A stretch of 64,000 nucleotides of DNA from Mycobacterium sp. AZCC_0083 (GCF_014202335.1 NZ_JACHGP010000006.1:310001-374000); one strand, 5' to 3'; positions 9,608 to 19,173 are shown, counted from the first letter of the stretch. Translations and numbers: made by a program. The notes: generated by a model not told the origin, from the letters alone.

Positions 9608-10282
9608 CTAACCGATCGCGCGGAAGCGGACCCACGAGCCGGGGGTCAGCAGTGCGGGTGGATCTCGGTCGATGTCCCACATCACGGCGTCGGTGTGCCC
9701 GATCAGCTGCCAGCCGCCGGGTGACTCGCGGGGGTACACGCTGCTGAACTCGCCGGCAAGGGCCACCGAGCCGGCCGGTACCCGGGTGCGTGGATCCGCG
9801 CGGCGCGGGACGTTCAGGCGCTCGTCACCGCCGACGAGGTACGCGAAACCCGGTGCGAAGCCGCCGAATCCAACGCGCATCGGGGCTGCAGTGTGCGCGG
9901 CCACCACCTCGTCAGGAGTGAGGCCGGACAGTCGGGCCACCTCTTCGAGGTCGGCCCCGTCATAGGTGACGTCGATCTCGACGTCGGCCCGTTGGTCGAT
10001 CGGTGCGGTGGCGTCATCGACCGCGACCTGCTCGATCCGCAACTTGGAGAGCCGCAGCCGGGTCGGCTCCTGGTATCGCGGGCCAGCCAGCTTGAGCAGC
10101 ACGGTCCTGGACGCGGGCACGATGTCGAGCACGCCGAGCAGATCGGCCTCGCGCAAGGCGCCGTTCCATGCCAGCACTTCGGCAGTGCTCTCGAACTCGA
10201 GCAGCAGCCCTTGGTCTCCGTAGTCATGAACGGTGCCCAGCGACATCACGTCCATCGATTCCGCGGTCACGGTCATCCTCAT
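9608..10282 (-). CDS. pxpB: 5-oxoprolinase subunit B (KipI/PxpB family)
   Basis: A 224-residue PxpB/KipI-like protein acting with PxpC on 5-oxoproline. Visible marks are GDQGLLLEF near the N-terminus, [34 protein letters not shown] and the [15 protein letters not shown] motif, which are nearly invariant in this family. The start is ambiguous: ATG 10282, or an internal ATG about 9-13 codons later, which would begin nearer the first conserved strand. It is the first gene of the pxpB-pxpC pair and lies 68 bases after the end of the yhhQ-type gene. Confidence 0.89.
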   Translation of the reverse strand: MRMTVTAESMDVMSLGTVHDYGDQGLLLEFESTAEVLAWNGALREADLLGVLDIVPASRTVLLKLAGPRYQEPTRLRLSKLRIEQVAVDDATAPIDQRADVEIDVTYDGADLEEVARLSGLTPDEVVAAHTAAPMRVGFGGFAPGFAYLVGGDERLNVPRRADPRTRVPAGSVALAGEFSSVYPRESPGGWQLIGHTDAVMWDIDRDPPALLTPGSWVRFRAIG

Positions 10283-10334
10283 AAGCTACCCACGAGTAGG
10301 TAACTTCATACCAAGCTTTAACACCTCGCCAGAG

Positions 10335-10352
10335 GAGCCTTAGCAAAGGCTC
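10335..10352 (-). terminator. Hairpin overlapping the end of the yhhQ-type gene
   Basis: A perfect 7-bp stem (GAGCCTT/AAGGCTC, loop AGCA) spans the stop codon of the transporter gene on the minus strand. No T-run follows, so it could be a weak terminator or attenuator between the transporter and the pxpB-pxpC pair. Position and symmetry are seen; function is inferred. Confidence 0.35.
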
Positions 10353-11034
10353 ATACGGCGAGCTGGTAAGTCGGTTCGTTTCGCTTGATGTAGGCGATCA
10401 CGCGGTAGGTGATGGGCAGCATCACCACTTCGACGGCCGTCTTGTAGAACCAGCCCTGCGCGGTGTAGATGACGAAGATCTTGAAGCTGTCGATGCCGAT
10501 CGCGTTGGCCGCGATGCTGCAGAACACCAGTGTGTCGCCGAGTTGGCCGGCGAAGGTCGAGCCGACCAGCCGGGCCCACAAGTGCTTCTCCTTGGTGCGC
10601 TCCTTGATAGCGACGACAACCCAGGCGTTGATGGTCTGGCCGACGATGAACCCGGCCAGCCCCGCGATGATCAGCTGCGTATAGGCGTGCACGACGTTCT
10701 CGAGCGCCGCTTGGTTGGGGTAGAAGTCGGCAGCCGGGAGGTAGATCGTCACCCAGAACGCGGCCGCGGCCAGGACGTTCATCGAGAATCCCAGCACGAT
10801 CGCGCGACGGGCGGCCTTGAACCCGTACACCTCGGAGAGCACGTCGCCGATCACGTAGGTCAACGGAAACACGATGAAGCCGCCGTCGGTGACGATCGGG
10901 CCGAACGCGACGCCCTTGGTGGCGGTCACATTCGAGATGATCACCAACGCCGTGAAGACCGCGACGAGGATCGGATAGTAGGCGGATCCGACCTTGGCGA
11001 AGGTGGGCCGATCTCCGTCGACGAGTTCTGTCAC
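10351..11034 (-). CDS. Queuosine precursor transporter (YhhQ/VUT family)
   Basis: A 227-residue membrane protein with about six helices and the YhhQ/DUF165 pattern: VFTALVIISNVTATKG, FPLTYVIGDVLSEVYGFKAA, a central FIVGQTINAWV segment and GQLGDTLVFCSIA. Members import queuine or preQ bases. The gene lies 12 bases downstream of the fecB2-like gene on the same strand. No queuosine genes are visible nearby, and M. tuberculosis has no equivalent at this spot as far as I recall, so it may have been inserted into the pxp/fecB neighbourhood. Confidence 0.9.
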   Translation of the reverse strand: MTELVDGDRPTFAKVGSAYYPILVAVFTALVIISNVTATKGVAFGPIVTDGGFIVFPLTYVIGDVLSEVYGFKAARRAIVLGFSMNVLAAAAFWVTIYLPAADFYPNQAALENVVHAYTQLIIAGLAGFIVGQTINAWVVVAIKERTKEKHLWARLVGSTFAGQLGDTLVFCSIAANAIGIDSFKIFVIYTAQGWFYKTAVEVVMLPITYRVIAYIKRNEPTYQLAV

Positions 11035-11046
11035 CCGGTCATCTTC

Positions 11047-12027
11047 TCAGGTGAGCACCTTGGCGATCAGCTGTGGCAGTTGGTCGGCCACCACGGCGTA
11101 GGACAGCACGCTGGCGAAGGCTATCGCCCCCGCCAAATCCTTGCCCGTGAGGACGTTGCGGTTGGTCTTCGTCGCCTTCAACTGGGCGAACGTCGGATCG
11201 GCCAGCAGGGCGGCTTGTTCCTCGTCGCTCTCGGTGGTCCAGATCAGCACGTCGGCCTCGTCGAGCATCGACGCGGCGTGATCGCGCGGGACCAGTGCCT
11301 CGTTGGCCTTGACGTACTTGTCGATGCCGTCGGGTATGACGAACCCCATCTGGGCCAGGAAGTCGGTACGCCAACCCGCAGGAGTGATCTGGGCGACGTC
11401 CCCGGCGAAATTGCCACGCACCAGGAACACCTTCTTGCCGCTGAACGAGGGGTTGTCCTTGCCCGCCTTGACGAACCGATCGTCGACACCCGAGATGAGC
11501 GCGCCCATCTCGGCGTCCTTGAACACCGCCTGGCCGATCGTGGTGGCCTGGCCCCTCCACGGTTCGAAGAAGGCGTCCTCACCGGACTGGGCGATGGTCG
11601 GGGCGATCGCCGTCAGCTTGGCGTAGGTGTCGGCGTCGAGGCCTGAGTTGGTCGCGACGATGAGATCGGGCTTGCACGTGGCGATTTGGTCGATCTGGAT
11701 ACCGTTGGACAGGTCGAGCACGACCGGCCGCGCGGTGCCCAGTTTGGGCTGCGCCCACGGCCACACGCCGAACGGTTGATCGCCGAACCAGGTCGTCACG
11801 GCGACCGGCACCACGCCTACTGCAAGCAGGTCGTCCTGGTCGGTGTAGCCGGCGCTCACCACGCGCTTGGGCGGGCCGGGGATCTTGGTCTCGCCGAAGG
11901 CGTGCCTGATGGTGACGGAGCCGTCCTTGGCTACCACGCCGGGCTTCTCCGAATTGCAGGCAGCGGCAGTGACCGCGAGGCCCGCGGTCATCGCAAGGAA
12001 ACTCCGCCTGGACCACGTTGAGCGCAC
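11047..12027 (-). CDS. Iron-siderophore-binding lipoprotein (FecB2-like)
   Basis: A 326-residue extracytoplasmic substrate-binding protein for Fe3+-siderophore or heme import. The N-terminus has a twin-arginine motif (SRRSFLAMTAG) and a lipobox ending VTAAAC, so it is Tat-exported and lipid-anchored. The mature part is TroA/FepB-like: PPKRVVSAGYTDQDDLLAVG, then KPDLIVATNSGLDADTYAKL, then AIAPTIAQSG. It matches Rv0265c in order and content. No permease or ATPase genes adjoin it. Its KPDLIVAT...AIAPT segment closely resembles the extracellular domain of the kinase at 55996-58062, which helps identify that domain. Confidence 0.91.
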   Translation of the reverse strand: MRSTWSRRSFLAMTAGLAVTAAACNSEKPGVVAKDGSVTIRHAFGETKIPGPPKRVVSAGYTDQDDLLAVGVVPVAVTTWFGDQPFGVWPWAQPKLGTARPVVLDLSNGIQIDQIATCKPDLIVATNSGLDADTYAKLTAIAPTIAQSGEDAFFEPWRGQATTIGQAVFKDAEMGALISGVDDRFVKAGKDNPSFSGKKVFLVRGNFAGDVAQITPAGWRTDFLAQMGFVIPDGIDKYVKANEALVPRDHAASMLDEADVLIWTTESDEEQAALLADPTFAQLKATKTNRNVLTGKDLAGAIAFASVLSYAVVADQLPQLIAKVLT

Positions 12028-12044
12028 GCGGCCGAGCGTAACCG

Positions 12045-13169
12045 CTAACCCAGAGTGAAGCTGCCGAACAACACCGCGGCCAGGCCGAGCGCGACCACGA
12101 TGTTCACCACGGTGGCCGACGCAAACAGCGCGATCGGTCGCCAGCCCGCCTCACGAAGGCCCTTCAGGCTGAACTCGAGGCCGATCGAGACGAACGCGAA
12201 GATCAGGAACCAGGTGCGCAGGTCGTTGACGGTGGCGATGGCGTTCTTGTCGCCGCCCCACTGCAGGTACAGGGTGCCGATCACCGACGCAGCGATGAAG
12301 CCGAGCACGAACTTCGGAAAGCGCTGCCAGAACTGCCCGATGGATGGCCGGGCTTCTTCGGCGGACTTGCGTTCGATCTTCAACGCGAAGTAGGCGGTAA
12401 GGGCGATCGCCACGACGCCGATCAACGCGTTCTGCGTGGTCTTGACGATGGTGGCGATCTGCAGTGCGTCTTCCCCTGCGAGTGCACCGGCCGCCGCGAC
12501 GGCCGCGGTGGTGTCGATGTTGCCGCCGATCCAGGCACCGGCCACGGCATCGGAGAGGTGCAACACGTCAGAAAGCCACGGCAACAAGAAGATCGACGGT
12601 AACGCGAAGGCGATCACCAGGGAGGCGGCATACGCCAGCTGTTCGCGTTTGGCCTGCACTGCGCCCGCGGCGGCGATGGCGGCGCTGACCCCGCAGATCG
12701 ACACCGCGGAGGCGAGCAGGGCGCGCAGCTTGTCGTCGAGGCCAAGCCTGCCGCCTAGCCACCAGGTGAAGCCGAACACGATGGAGATCAACAGCAGCGC
12801 TTGGATGATCGCGGGTCCTGCGGCGGTGACGAGCACCTTGAGGTTGATCGATGCGCCCAGGAGAACCAGGCCGGTCTTGATGAAGAACTCGGTGCGGAAG
12901 CCGTGTGAGAGCGCGTCGCGCACGGCCAGTTTGGTCAGTATCGCGTTGCCGATCAGCCCCAATGCGATTGCGTAGATGGGGAATTCGATCGAATTTGCCA
13001 CCTTGGCGAACGGTGTGCCCGCCGCCCAGTGCGGTACCTGGGTTTCTAGGAAGCGGGTTGCAGAACCAAGAACGAGGACGACGAGGACACCCGCGATCGC
13101 GTAACCCAGTACGGGTCGCGTGGTCGCGGGGTGTTCCTCGGCGTCCTCGGTGGTCGTCTGTTCGGTCAT
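12045..13169 (-). CDS. YeiH-family putative sulfate exporter
   Basis: A 374-residue inner-membrane protein with about ten helices of the UPF0324/YeiH family. Marks are IEFPIYAIALGLIGNAIL, FFIKTGLVLLGASINLKVL, SAVSICGVSAAIAAAGAV and AWIGGNIDTTAAVAAAGAL. Family members are called sulfate exporters, but transport is poorly proven. The ATG at 13169 is chosen because the region before it encodes a separate 29-codon frame whose stop overlaps this start (ATGA); extending this protein upstream gives an arginine-rich nonsense leader. Confidence 0.85.
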   Translation of the reverse strand: MTEQTTTEDAEEHPATTRPVLGYAIAGVLVVLVLGSATRFLETQVPHWAAGTPFAKVANSIEFPIYAIALGLIGNAILTKLAVRDALSHGFRTEFFIKTGLVLLGASINLKVLVTAAGPAIIQALLLISIVFGFTWWLGGRLGLDDKLRALLASAVSICGVSAAIAAAGAVQAKREQLAYAASLVIAFALPSIFLLPWLSDVLHLSDAVAGAWIGGNIDTTAAVAAAGALAGEDALQIATIVKTTQNALIGVVAIALTAYFALKIERKSAEEARPSIGQFWQRFPKFVLGFIAASVIGTLYLQWGGDKNAIATVNDLRTWFLIFAFVSIGLEFSLKGLREAGWRPIALFASATVVNIVVALGLAAVLFGSFTLG

Positions 13170-13255
13170 GGGATCACGCCGCCCGGTAGGGCGCCGGCGA
13201 GCACGAACGCCAACAGTGCCAGGCCGACGATGACGGCGAGCCAATCCTCGTTCAT
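13166..13255 (-). CDS. Single-helix membrane microprotein upstream of the YeiH exporter
   Basis: A 29-codon ORF: MNEDWLAVIVGLALLAFVLA followed by GALPGGVIP. It is a short polar start followed by one hydrophobic helix. Its TGA overlaps the exporter ATG (ATGA), the usual sign of translational coupling. The arrangement recalls KdpF, a one-helix stabiliser encoded next to its transporter; the role here is inferred. The length is too short for statistics, so the case rests on coupling and on its hydrophobic composition. Confidence 0.55.
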   Translation of the reverse strand: MNEDWLAVIVGLALLAFVLAGALPGGVIP

Positions 13256-13460
13256 CGGCCGCACGCTACCGACGGGCGCGAGCGGTAGCCCCGGTTGCGA
13301 TCAGCGCGAACACAATCCTGAGCGAGCACTGCGGATGTCCTGTGACGGGAACACCGATCGATCGCGCCAAGGGTGATGTTCGTAGCAGTTCGGGTCCGGG
13401 TACCAGTGAACAGACGTACACCGAAACGTTCGCCATACCGCACCAGAGCGGAGCTGCAGA

Positions 13461-14592
13461 ATGGGTTCGAAACTCAAGAGTCTGACTCGATGGAGCGTCG
13501 CGCCTGCCAGACACGTCGAGACGGCGCTGACTCCGAAGGTCAACGTTCTGCGGGGTCTGGCCGCCCGCGCCACGACGCCGCTGCTGCCGGACGACTACCT
13601 CAAGCTGCTCCACCCGTTGTGGACGGCGCGGGAACTCCGAGGCGAAGTGGTGGGCGTTCGGACCGAGACGGCGGATTCCGCGACCGTCACGATCAAAACC
13701 GGGGTGGGGCTTCTCGGCCGACTACCAACCGGGGCAGTACGTGGGAATCGGCCTGCGCGTCGACGGCCGTTGGCATTGGCGCTCGTACTCGCTCACCTCG
13801 ATTCCCCTGCGGGACAACAAGCTCCTGACGATCACCGTCAAGGCGACGCCAGAAGGCTTCCTGTCCACACACCTGGTCAACGGCGTAAAGCCGGGAACGA
13901 TCGTCCGGCTCGCCGCACCCAAGGGAGACTTCGCGCTGCCGGACCCGCCGCCACCGAAGGTCCTGTTCGTCAGCGCGGGCAGCGGCATCACCCCGCTCAT
14001 GGCGATGCTGCGCTCGTTGAAGGCACGCGGGCAGCGACCGGACATCGTGCACGTTCACTCCGCTCCATCGGCGGATTCGGTGATCTTCCACGACGAGGTC
14101 CGCGAATTGGAGACGACGCAGCCCGGCTACCGACTGCATCTTCAGCTGACCGAGCAGGACGGCAAGGTCGAGTTCGAACGCATCGATCGCCTGGTATCGG
14201 ACTGGAGACATCGACAAACGTGGGCGTGCGGTCCCACTCCCATGCTGAACGCGGTCGAAGCGGTATGGGACGCCGCCGGGCGGCGGGACGACCTGCACAC
14301 CGAGCGGTTCGCCATTGCGCGCACCGACAAGGGTGGCGAGGGTGGCACGGTCACCTTTGAGATCTCGGACAAGACCATCGACATCGACGGTGCCACTTCG
14401 CTTCTGGAAGCCGGAGAGAAGGTCGGGATTCAGATGCCGTTCGGCTGTCGGATGAGCATCTGCCAAACCTGCGTGCTGCCTCTGGAATCCGGCTACGTCC
14501 GCGACTTCCGCTCAGGAGACGAGCACGGCGCGGGCGACCGCATCAACACATGCATCTCCACCGCATCCGGAGACTGCACCTTGAAGATCTAA
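13461..14592 (+). pseudogene. Ferredoxin reductase of a fatty-acid desaturase system (Rv3230c-like), frameshifted
   Basis: An NADPH oxidoreductase that would feed electrons to the DesA3-type desaturase next door. It starts at ATG 13461 with a GGAG site 7 bases upstream. The first about 80 codons are normal, but the frame then changes: the family sequence resumes as [20 protein letters not shown] in the +1-shifted frame. Removing one G from the run at 13701-13704 (or 13706-13709) restores a continuous protein of about 376 residues. Domains are an FAD part (RSYSLTS), an NADPH part ([11 protein letters not shown]) and a C-terminal [2Fe-2S] ferredoxin with CRMSICQTC and a later Cys. This is either a real pseudogene or a sequencing error. 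The desaturase shows the same kind of lesion. Confidence 0.85.
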
Positions 14593-14607
14593 GAGGAAGG
14601 ACGACAC

Positions 14608-15844
14608 ATGGCCATCACCGACATCAAGCGGTACGCACACCTCACCGCCGAGGACGTCGAATCCTTGGCGGGCGAGCTCGATGCCATCCGCGCCGACATC
14701 GAGGAATCCCGCGGCGAGCGCGACGCCCGCTACATCCGCCGGTCCATCCAGCTGCAGCGTGGACTGGCCGCGGCCGGTCGGATCGCCCTCTTCGCCAGCC
14801 GGAACAAGGTGGCCTGGGTTGCAGGGACGGCCATGCTGGGCACCGCCAAGATCATCGAGAACATGGAACTCGGACACAACATCACCCACGGGCAGTGGGA
14901 TTGGATGAATGACCCCGAGATCCACTCCACGGAGTGGGAGTGGGACACCACCTCACCGAGTGTGCACTGGAAGAAGTCGCACAACTTCATCCACCACAAG
15001 TACACCAACATCGTCGGCATGGACGACGACATCGGTTACGGCATCATGCGTCTCACCCGCGACCAACGGTGGGAGAAGTGGATGATCGGCAACCCCGTCT
15101 ACAACCTGTTGCTCGGCACACTCTTCGAATGGGGCGTCGCCGCACACGGACTGGACGACGAAGTACCGCAGGGGCGAGAAGTCCATGGCCGAGGTTCGCA
15201 AGGACCTGCGGATCATCGGGAAGAAGGTCGGCAAGCAGGTCGGCAAGGACTACCTCGTCTTCCCGGCATTGACCGGGAAGGCCTGGAAGCACACGCTTGG
15301 CGCAAACGCGGTCGCCAATCTGATTCGAAACTATTGGTCGTACATGGCCAACTTCTGCGGACACTTCCCGGATGGCGCAGAGAAATTCACAAGGGAAGAG
15401 TTCGACAGCGAAGCCCATGCGGAGTGGTACCTACGACAGATGCTGGGATCGGCCAACTTTCACGCCGGACCACTGATGGCATTCATGAGCGGCAATCTGT
15501 GCTACCAGATCGAGCACCATCTGTTCCCCGACCTGCCGAGCAACCGCTATGCGGAGATCGGCGTCCGGGTGCGGGCGTTGTGCGACAAATACGACCTGCC
15601 GTACACGACGGGATCACTTGGTAGCCAGTACATGCAGTCGTTCTGGGCGATTCTCAAGCTGGCCCTGCCCAACAAGCTGCTCAAGGCCAGCTCCGACGAT
15701 GCGCCCGAGACGCACTCGGAACTGAAGTTCCGCATCTATGACGGAATGCGGGAGAGCTTCGGAGTCGACCCGGCCACCGGTAGGCGACGTGGTCTCCGTA
15801 CCGCGATCCGCGAGGTGCAGAACGGCGCGATGGCCACCGCCTGA
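14608..15844 (+). pseudogene. Membrane fatty-acid (stearoyl-CoA type) desaturase, DesA3-like, frameshifted
   Basis: A delta-9 acyl-CoA desaturase homologue (Rv3229c-like). The three histidine boxes are present but split between frames: ELGHNITH and HNFIHHKYTN in the first frame (14608 to about 15165), QIEHHLFPDL in the second (ending 15844). One extra base near the CC at 15166-15167 accounts for the switch; repairing it would give about 411 residues, near family size. A good ribosome site (GAGGAAGG) precedes the ATG, and the spacing from the reductase (15 bases) is that of an operon. Both genes carrying single-base insertions could mean loss of the pathway or homopolymer-type assembly errors. 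Confidence 0.85.
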
Positions 15845-15847
15845 GCG

Positions 15848-16549
15848 TCAGGTCAGCGCGTCGTAATCGTTGATACGGCTGCGGATCTCGTCACGCGCAC
15901 GGCTCACCGACTCGCCGATGCGGCCGCGGGCGGCGTCTGCCACGGCGCCGACCTCGTGGCGCTCGCGGCTGAAGACCTCCCGCAGGTCGCCGCCCTGCGT
16001 GGCCGACGTGGCGAGCGTGAACGCGGCGTTGAGCGCCGATGCCGTGACGGTGCCCTGAGCGCGCACGACGGTTTCGGCGACGTCGGCGGCCCCGACGACG
16101 ACGGCGTTGGGCAGGGTGGCCTGGTTGCCGACGTACTCGCCGACCGCGCTGCGAACCCGGCCACCTGCGCCGGTGACGACCTCGCGGACGGAGGTACCGG
16201 TGCGGGCGAAGGCCGTCGGCAGCGTTGCGCCCCCACGGATCTCGCCGACGACGCCGGCCGGCGCCTGAGCGAGGGCGACCGTCACGTCGGTGGCAGCGTC
16301 GACGAGCTGGGTGCTCAGACCCTGGCCTGCGACGAGCTGGCGCTCAAGGACGTGGCGGATGACGATGCTGCGAGTCGATTCGCGCTCTCCGCCGTCGATC
16401 TCTGCACGGTCGTCGTCGGTGTTGACGACCTCGACGACGGTGACCTCGGTCGGCTCGGAACGGACCTCCTCCGCGGCCTGGGCTTCATCGATGGTGGTCT
16501 CTGGATCGATGGCCGCTTCTTGATCGATGGTGGTGTCTTGGTCTGGCAT
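15848..16549 (-). CDS. Acidic, helical protein of unknown function
   Basis: A 233-residue protein starting at ATG 16549. Residues 1-60 are strongly acidic and low complexity (PDQDTTIDQEAAIDPETTID, then EVVNTDDDRAEIDGGERE). The rest is Ala/Val/Gly-rich with an amphipathic, phasin- or apolipoprotein-like pattern (AATDVTVALAQAPAGVVGEI; LNAAFTLATSATQ) and ends in a charged helix (RGRIGESVSRARDEIRSRIN). No signal peptide or membrane helix is seen. It follows the ferritin-like gene on the same strand after a strong terminator, so it probably has its own promoter. I cannot assign a function; a lipid-droplet or envelope-associated role is only a guess. Confidence 0.65.
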   Translation of the reverse strand: MPDQDTTIDQEAAIDPETTIDEAQAAEEVRSEPTEVTVVEVVNTDDDRAEIDGGERESTRSIVIRHVLERQLVAGQGLSTQLVDAATDVTVALAQAPAGVVGEIRGGATLPTAFARTGTSVREVVTGAGGRVRSAVGEYVGNQATLPNAVVVGAADVAETVVRAQGTVTASALNAAFTLATSATQGGDLREVFSRERHEVGAVADAARGRIGESVSRARDEIRSRINDYDALT

Positions 16550-16660
16550 CAGGGGTCCTCCGTCGCAGTGTTGGAACTCCAGTCAGTCCACACCGCCCGA
16601 CCGACTCGCAGCCGGCGGGCAGGACAAGCGCGGATGAACCGCTCGTTTACCAACGCCAAC

Positions 16661-16686
16661 GCCCCCGGTCACCGATGACCGGGGGC
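16661..16686 (-). terminator. Strong hairpin terminator after the ferritin-like gene
   Basis: A perfect 11-bp inverted repeat, GCCCCCGGTCA and TGACCGGGGGC, with a 4-base loop (CCGA). It starts 20 bases after the stop of the 16706-17659 gene. No long T-run follows, as is common in mycobacteria. Confidence 0.7.
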
Positions 16687-16705
16687 GCGGTGTCGAGGTG
16701 GGGAC

Positions 16706-17659
16706 TCAGACGCCGACGATCTCCTGCGCAAGGGCAGCGATGCGGGTCTGAGCGGCCGAGACGATGCCGTGGCGATCCTTGTTGGCCTCTTCGTAGGCGA
16801 TGATCGCGCGGATATCGGCAGGAGCCTCAAGCTCCCTCACCGCCGCGACCGCTTGGTTCACGTTGAGGTCGTCGTACTCGGTGATCGGCAGCTCGTCGAC
16901 CCCGAGTGCGCCGGTTGCGGTGCGCACCGAGTGAATTGCGTCCGCGGCGTCGTCGGCACCTTCCTGTCGGGAAGTGGTTTCGGCGGCGTCCAAGGCGGCG
17001 TCGCGCGACGCGGTCATGGTCTTTACGGCCACGCCGCCGGCATGGGCTCCGCGGCTGAACAGCTCACTGACGGCCGGGGGAGCCGAGCGGACGGTTTCGA
17101 AGGCCCGGTCCAATCGGCGAGCGGACCACGTCACGGGGAGGTTGACCAGCTTGACCGCAGTACCCGCTGCAACCTGAAGGGGTGTGCGCCGCAGTGCGGC
17201 CGGGCCGCCGAGGGCGTCCTCGGCCAGCACGATGGTCCACCAGTCGACCGTGGCCGAGTGCGCGGTGATCAATCGGGTCGCCAGCTTCTCGACGTCGATG
17301 TTGCCGGCGGAAACGGCCAGAGCCTTCAGGTAGCGGGCGCGGTCGAGCAGTTGGTGCTCGAGCACCAGGTCTCCGAGCAGCGCCTCGTCGAACGGCTGGG
17401 CTTGCTCGGTGAGGGCCTTGACCGCCGCGGCGAGGCGGCCGATGAACGGCCCGATCACGTCGGGGAAGCCGCCAAGTTCGCGGATGGCCGATTCTATGGA
17501 CTCCGCGCGGTCGCGCGCGTTGGAGGCGTTCTCGGTGAGTTCCTTGCGAACCGCGTCCGTCCGGGCCTGCGCGATTCGGGTCTGCGCGACCTGGATTTCG
17601 GTATTGGTCAGTTCGAGTACGGCACGCAGCTGCGTGACCAGCGTGGTGGTGTCTGTCAT
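16706..17659 (-). CDS. Ferritin-like-fold helical protein
   Basis: A 317-residue, mostly helical cytosolic protein starting at ATG 17659. The N-terminal half (residues about 5-150) reads like a four-helix ferritin-like domain: LRAVLELTNTEIQVAQTRIA, ESIESAIRELGGF, LVLEHQLLDRARYLKALA and TAHSATVDWWTIVLAEDALG. I do not see a full EXXH-type di-iron set, so metal binding is uncertain. The C-terminal half contains an ALRRTPLQVAAGTAVKLVNL segment and an AAETTSRQEGADDAADAIHS region. The closest description is the uncharacterised mycobacterial ferritin-like-domain family; the exact role is unknown. It ends at a strong hairpin. Confidence 0.6.
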   Translation of the reverse strand: MTDTTTLVTQLRAVLELTNTEIQVAQTRIAQARTDAVRKELTENASNARDRAESIESAIRELGGFPDVIGPFIGRLAAAVKALTEQAQPFDEALLGDLVLEHQLLDRARYLKALAVSAGNIDVEKLATRLITAHSATVDWWTIVLAEDALGGPAALRRTPLQVAAGTAVKLVNLPVTWSARRLDRAFETVRSAPPAVSELFSRGAHAGGVAVKTMTASRDAALDAAETTSRQEGADDAADAIHSVRTATGALGVDELPITEYDDLNVNQAVAAVRELEAPADIRAIIAYEEANKDRHGIVSAAQTRIAALAQEIVGV

Positions 17660-17767
17660 GGTGTTTCGCCCCTTTGGCGTTGACGGAATGTGTCGGCGCG
17701 GGCTGCACCACTAATTCGGCTACCCGGGTCGCGCCGGGGACTAACGCGGAGGCCGGTGTGTCCTAGG

Positions 17768-19171
17768 TCACTCCGCGCGGCGGATGAACCCCTTGGTGCG
17801 CATCAGGAAGTCAGCGAGATAGCCGTCATGCGGAATGTGCTGTGCCGCAAGGTGTGTGGGTACGGCACCGCGGTAGACATTGGTGACGCTGGGCTCGGCG
17901 AGCAGTGCGTCGATCAGAATGTCGTCGCTGGTGATCGCGGTGACGACCAGGGAGTTCCGCAGCGCAGCCAGGCCGTCCTCGCGCTGCCAGCCCGATATCC
18001 ACACACAGGGGAACGGAAGCTCGACGTTGATCATGCGCACGTCGGGTCGGCGCAGCAGGTGCACCGCCGGGCGCAGCGCCGCGAAGCCGTCGCCGAGGTC
18101 GGCGACCACCTGATCGGCGCCGAGCAACGCCTCCGCGCCGACCGCTGCGCGGGCGAGGTACTCCGCGAGAGCGTGCGCGTTGGCGACGGGGGTGGTTGGG
18201 AGAGTCGCATTTTCGTCGATGTTCGGTAGTGACTTGAGTGCCGACAGCCGCGCGGCGATGGCGTCCGCGAGCGGAGCGGGGTCGCCCTCGTAGAGCACGG
18301 CGGTGGCGTTCACGCACGCCATGCCGCCCAGTCCGGCGATCGAGTCGACGATCACGTCGAGGTGCTCGCGCCAGTCCTGCTCGGCGGTGATGACGATCTT
18401 GGTCCGGCCGGGGCCGTTCACCAGCACCGTCGGGTCGTCGGCGTAGCGGCTCGCCACGTCCTGACCGCCGTACACCAGCGCGAGGTCGGCGGCGCGGACG
18501 AGTTCGTCGGCGGTGGCGTGATCGGACGGCAGGAACAGCGCGTCCTCGTCGTGAAAGCCGGCGCGACGCAACGCCGTGATGAGCCGGTGCGCGGTGAAGG
18601 GCTCCCGCCGCGACGGCCGTACCGCAACCCGGTAGCCCAGTGCGAGGGCCTGCGGCCACAGGCCGTGCACACCGGGGGCGTTGCCGGGTGCGTGCACGGC
18701 GAGCACCTCACCGCGGCGCGCCCACACCGCGCCGCCGGGTTGGTCGCGCCAGTCGAGGGTCGCGCCGGTCGGGCGGGCCGGCCGCACCGCGTCGAGGGCG
18801 GTGGCCAGGGAGTCCGCGACGACGCGGGCGCCCGCACGGGCGACGGCCAGCGGCAGGCCCGAGACGCGGCAGGTGAGCGCGACGTAGTCGTCGAAGCCGA
18901 GTCCGGCGATCGAGGACGTCACGAAGATCTCCGCCGCGTGGGGCAACGCCGCCTCGCGATCGGCGAACGGCAAGGGCGGTGCCGCCCGCTGCGCGTTGAT
19001 CGACCGCGTGACGAACAGTCGCGGCACCAGGCTCATCGCGGCGACGGGCACCCCGCCCGTATCGCAGATGAGTTCACGCTTGCGCGTTGGGTATTCGCTG
19101 CTCGGACCGAGGGCGTCGAGCGCGACCAGATCACATTCCCGTCGCTTCGCTCGCCCCAGGTCACCCGTCAT
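17768..19171 (-). CDS. LuxC-like acyl-CoA/acyl-protein reductase
   Basis: A 467-residue aldehyde-dehydrogenase-superfamily protein of the LuxC (acyl-CoA reductase) type that would reduce an activated acyl group to an aldehyde with NADPH. Marks are VLAVHAPGNAPGVHGLWPQA (nucleotide-binding segment), DLALVYGGQDVASRYADDPT and the catalytic cysteine in GGMACVNATAVLYEGD. The start at 19171 gives a slightly long N-terminus; a later start (MSLVPRLFVT) is possible. It lies 2 bases after a LuxE-like gene on the same strand, so the two form an activation-plus-reduction pair. No luciferase luxAB or transferase luxD adjoins. Confidence 0.85.
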   Translation of the reverse strand: MTGDLGRAKRRECDLVALDALGPSSEYPTRKRELICDTGGVPVAAMSLVPRLFVTRSINAQRAAPPLPFADREAALPHAAEIFVTSSIAGLGFDDYVALTCRVSGLPLAVARAGARVVADSLATALDAVRPARPTGATLDWRDQPGGAVWARRGEVLAVHAPGNAPGVHGLWPQALALGYRVAVRPSRREPFTAHRLITALRRAGFHDEDALFLPSDHATADELVRAADLALVYGGQDVASRYADDPTVLVNGPGRTKIVITAEQDWREHLDVIVDSIAGLGGMACVNATAVLYEGDPAPLADAIAARLSALKSLPNIDENATLPTTPVANAHALAEYLARAAVGAEALLGADQVVADLGDGFAALRPAVHLLRRPDVRMINVELPFPCVWISGWQREDGLAALRNSLVVTAITSDDILIDALLAEPSVTNVYRGAVPTHLAAQHIPHDGYLADFLMRTKGFIRRAE

Positions 19172-19173
19172 GG

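Noticed and set aside
10283..10350. preQ1 or other riboswitch linked to the queuosine transporter
   Set aside because: The gap lies downstream of the transporter, and only 12 bases precede its start, so there is no space for an upstream aptamer.
17660..17767. A small gene between the ferritin-like and luxC-like genes
   Set aside because: No frame with a start, ribosome site and sensible composition was found in the 108 bases.
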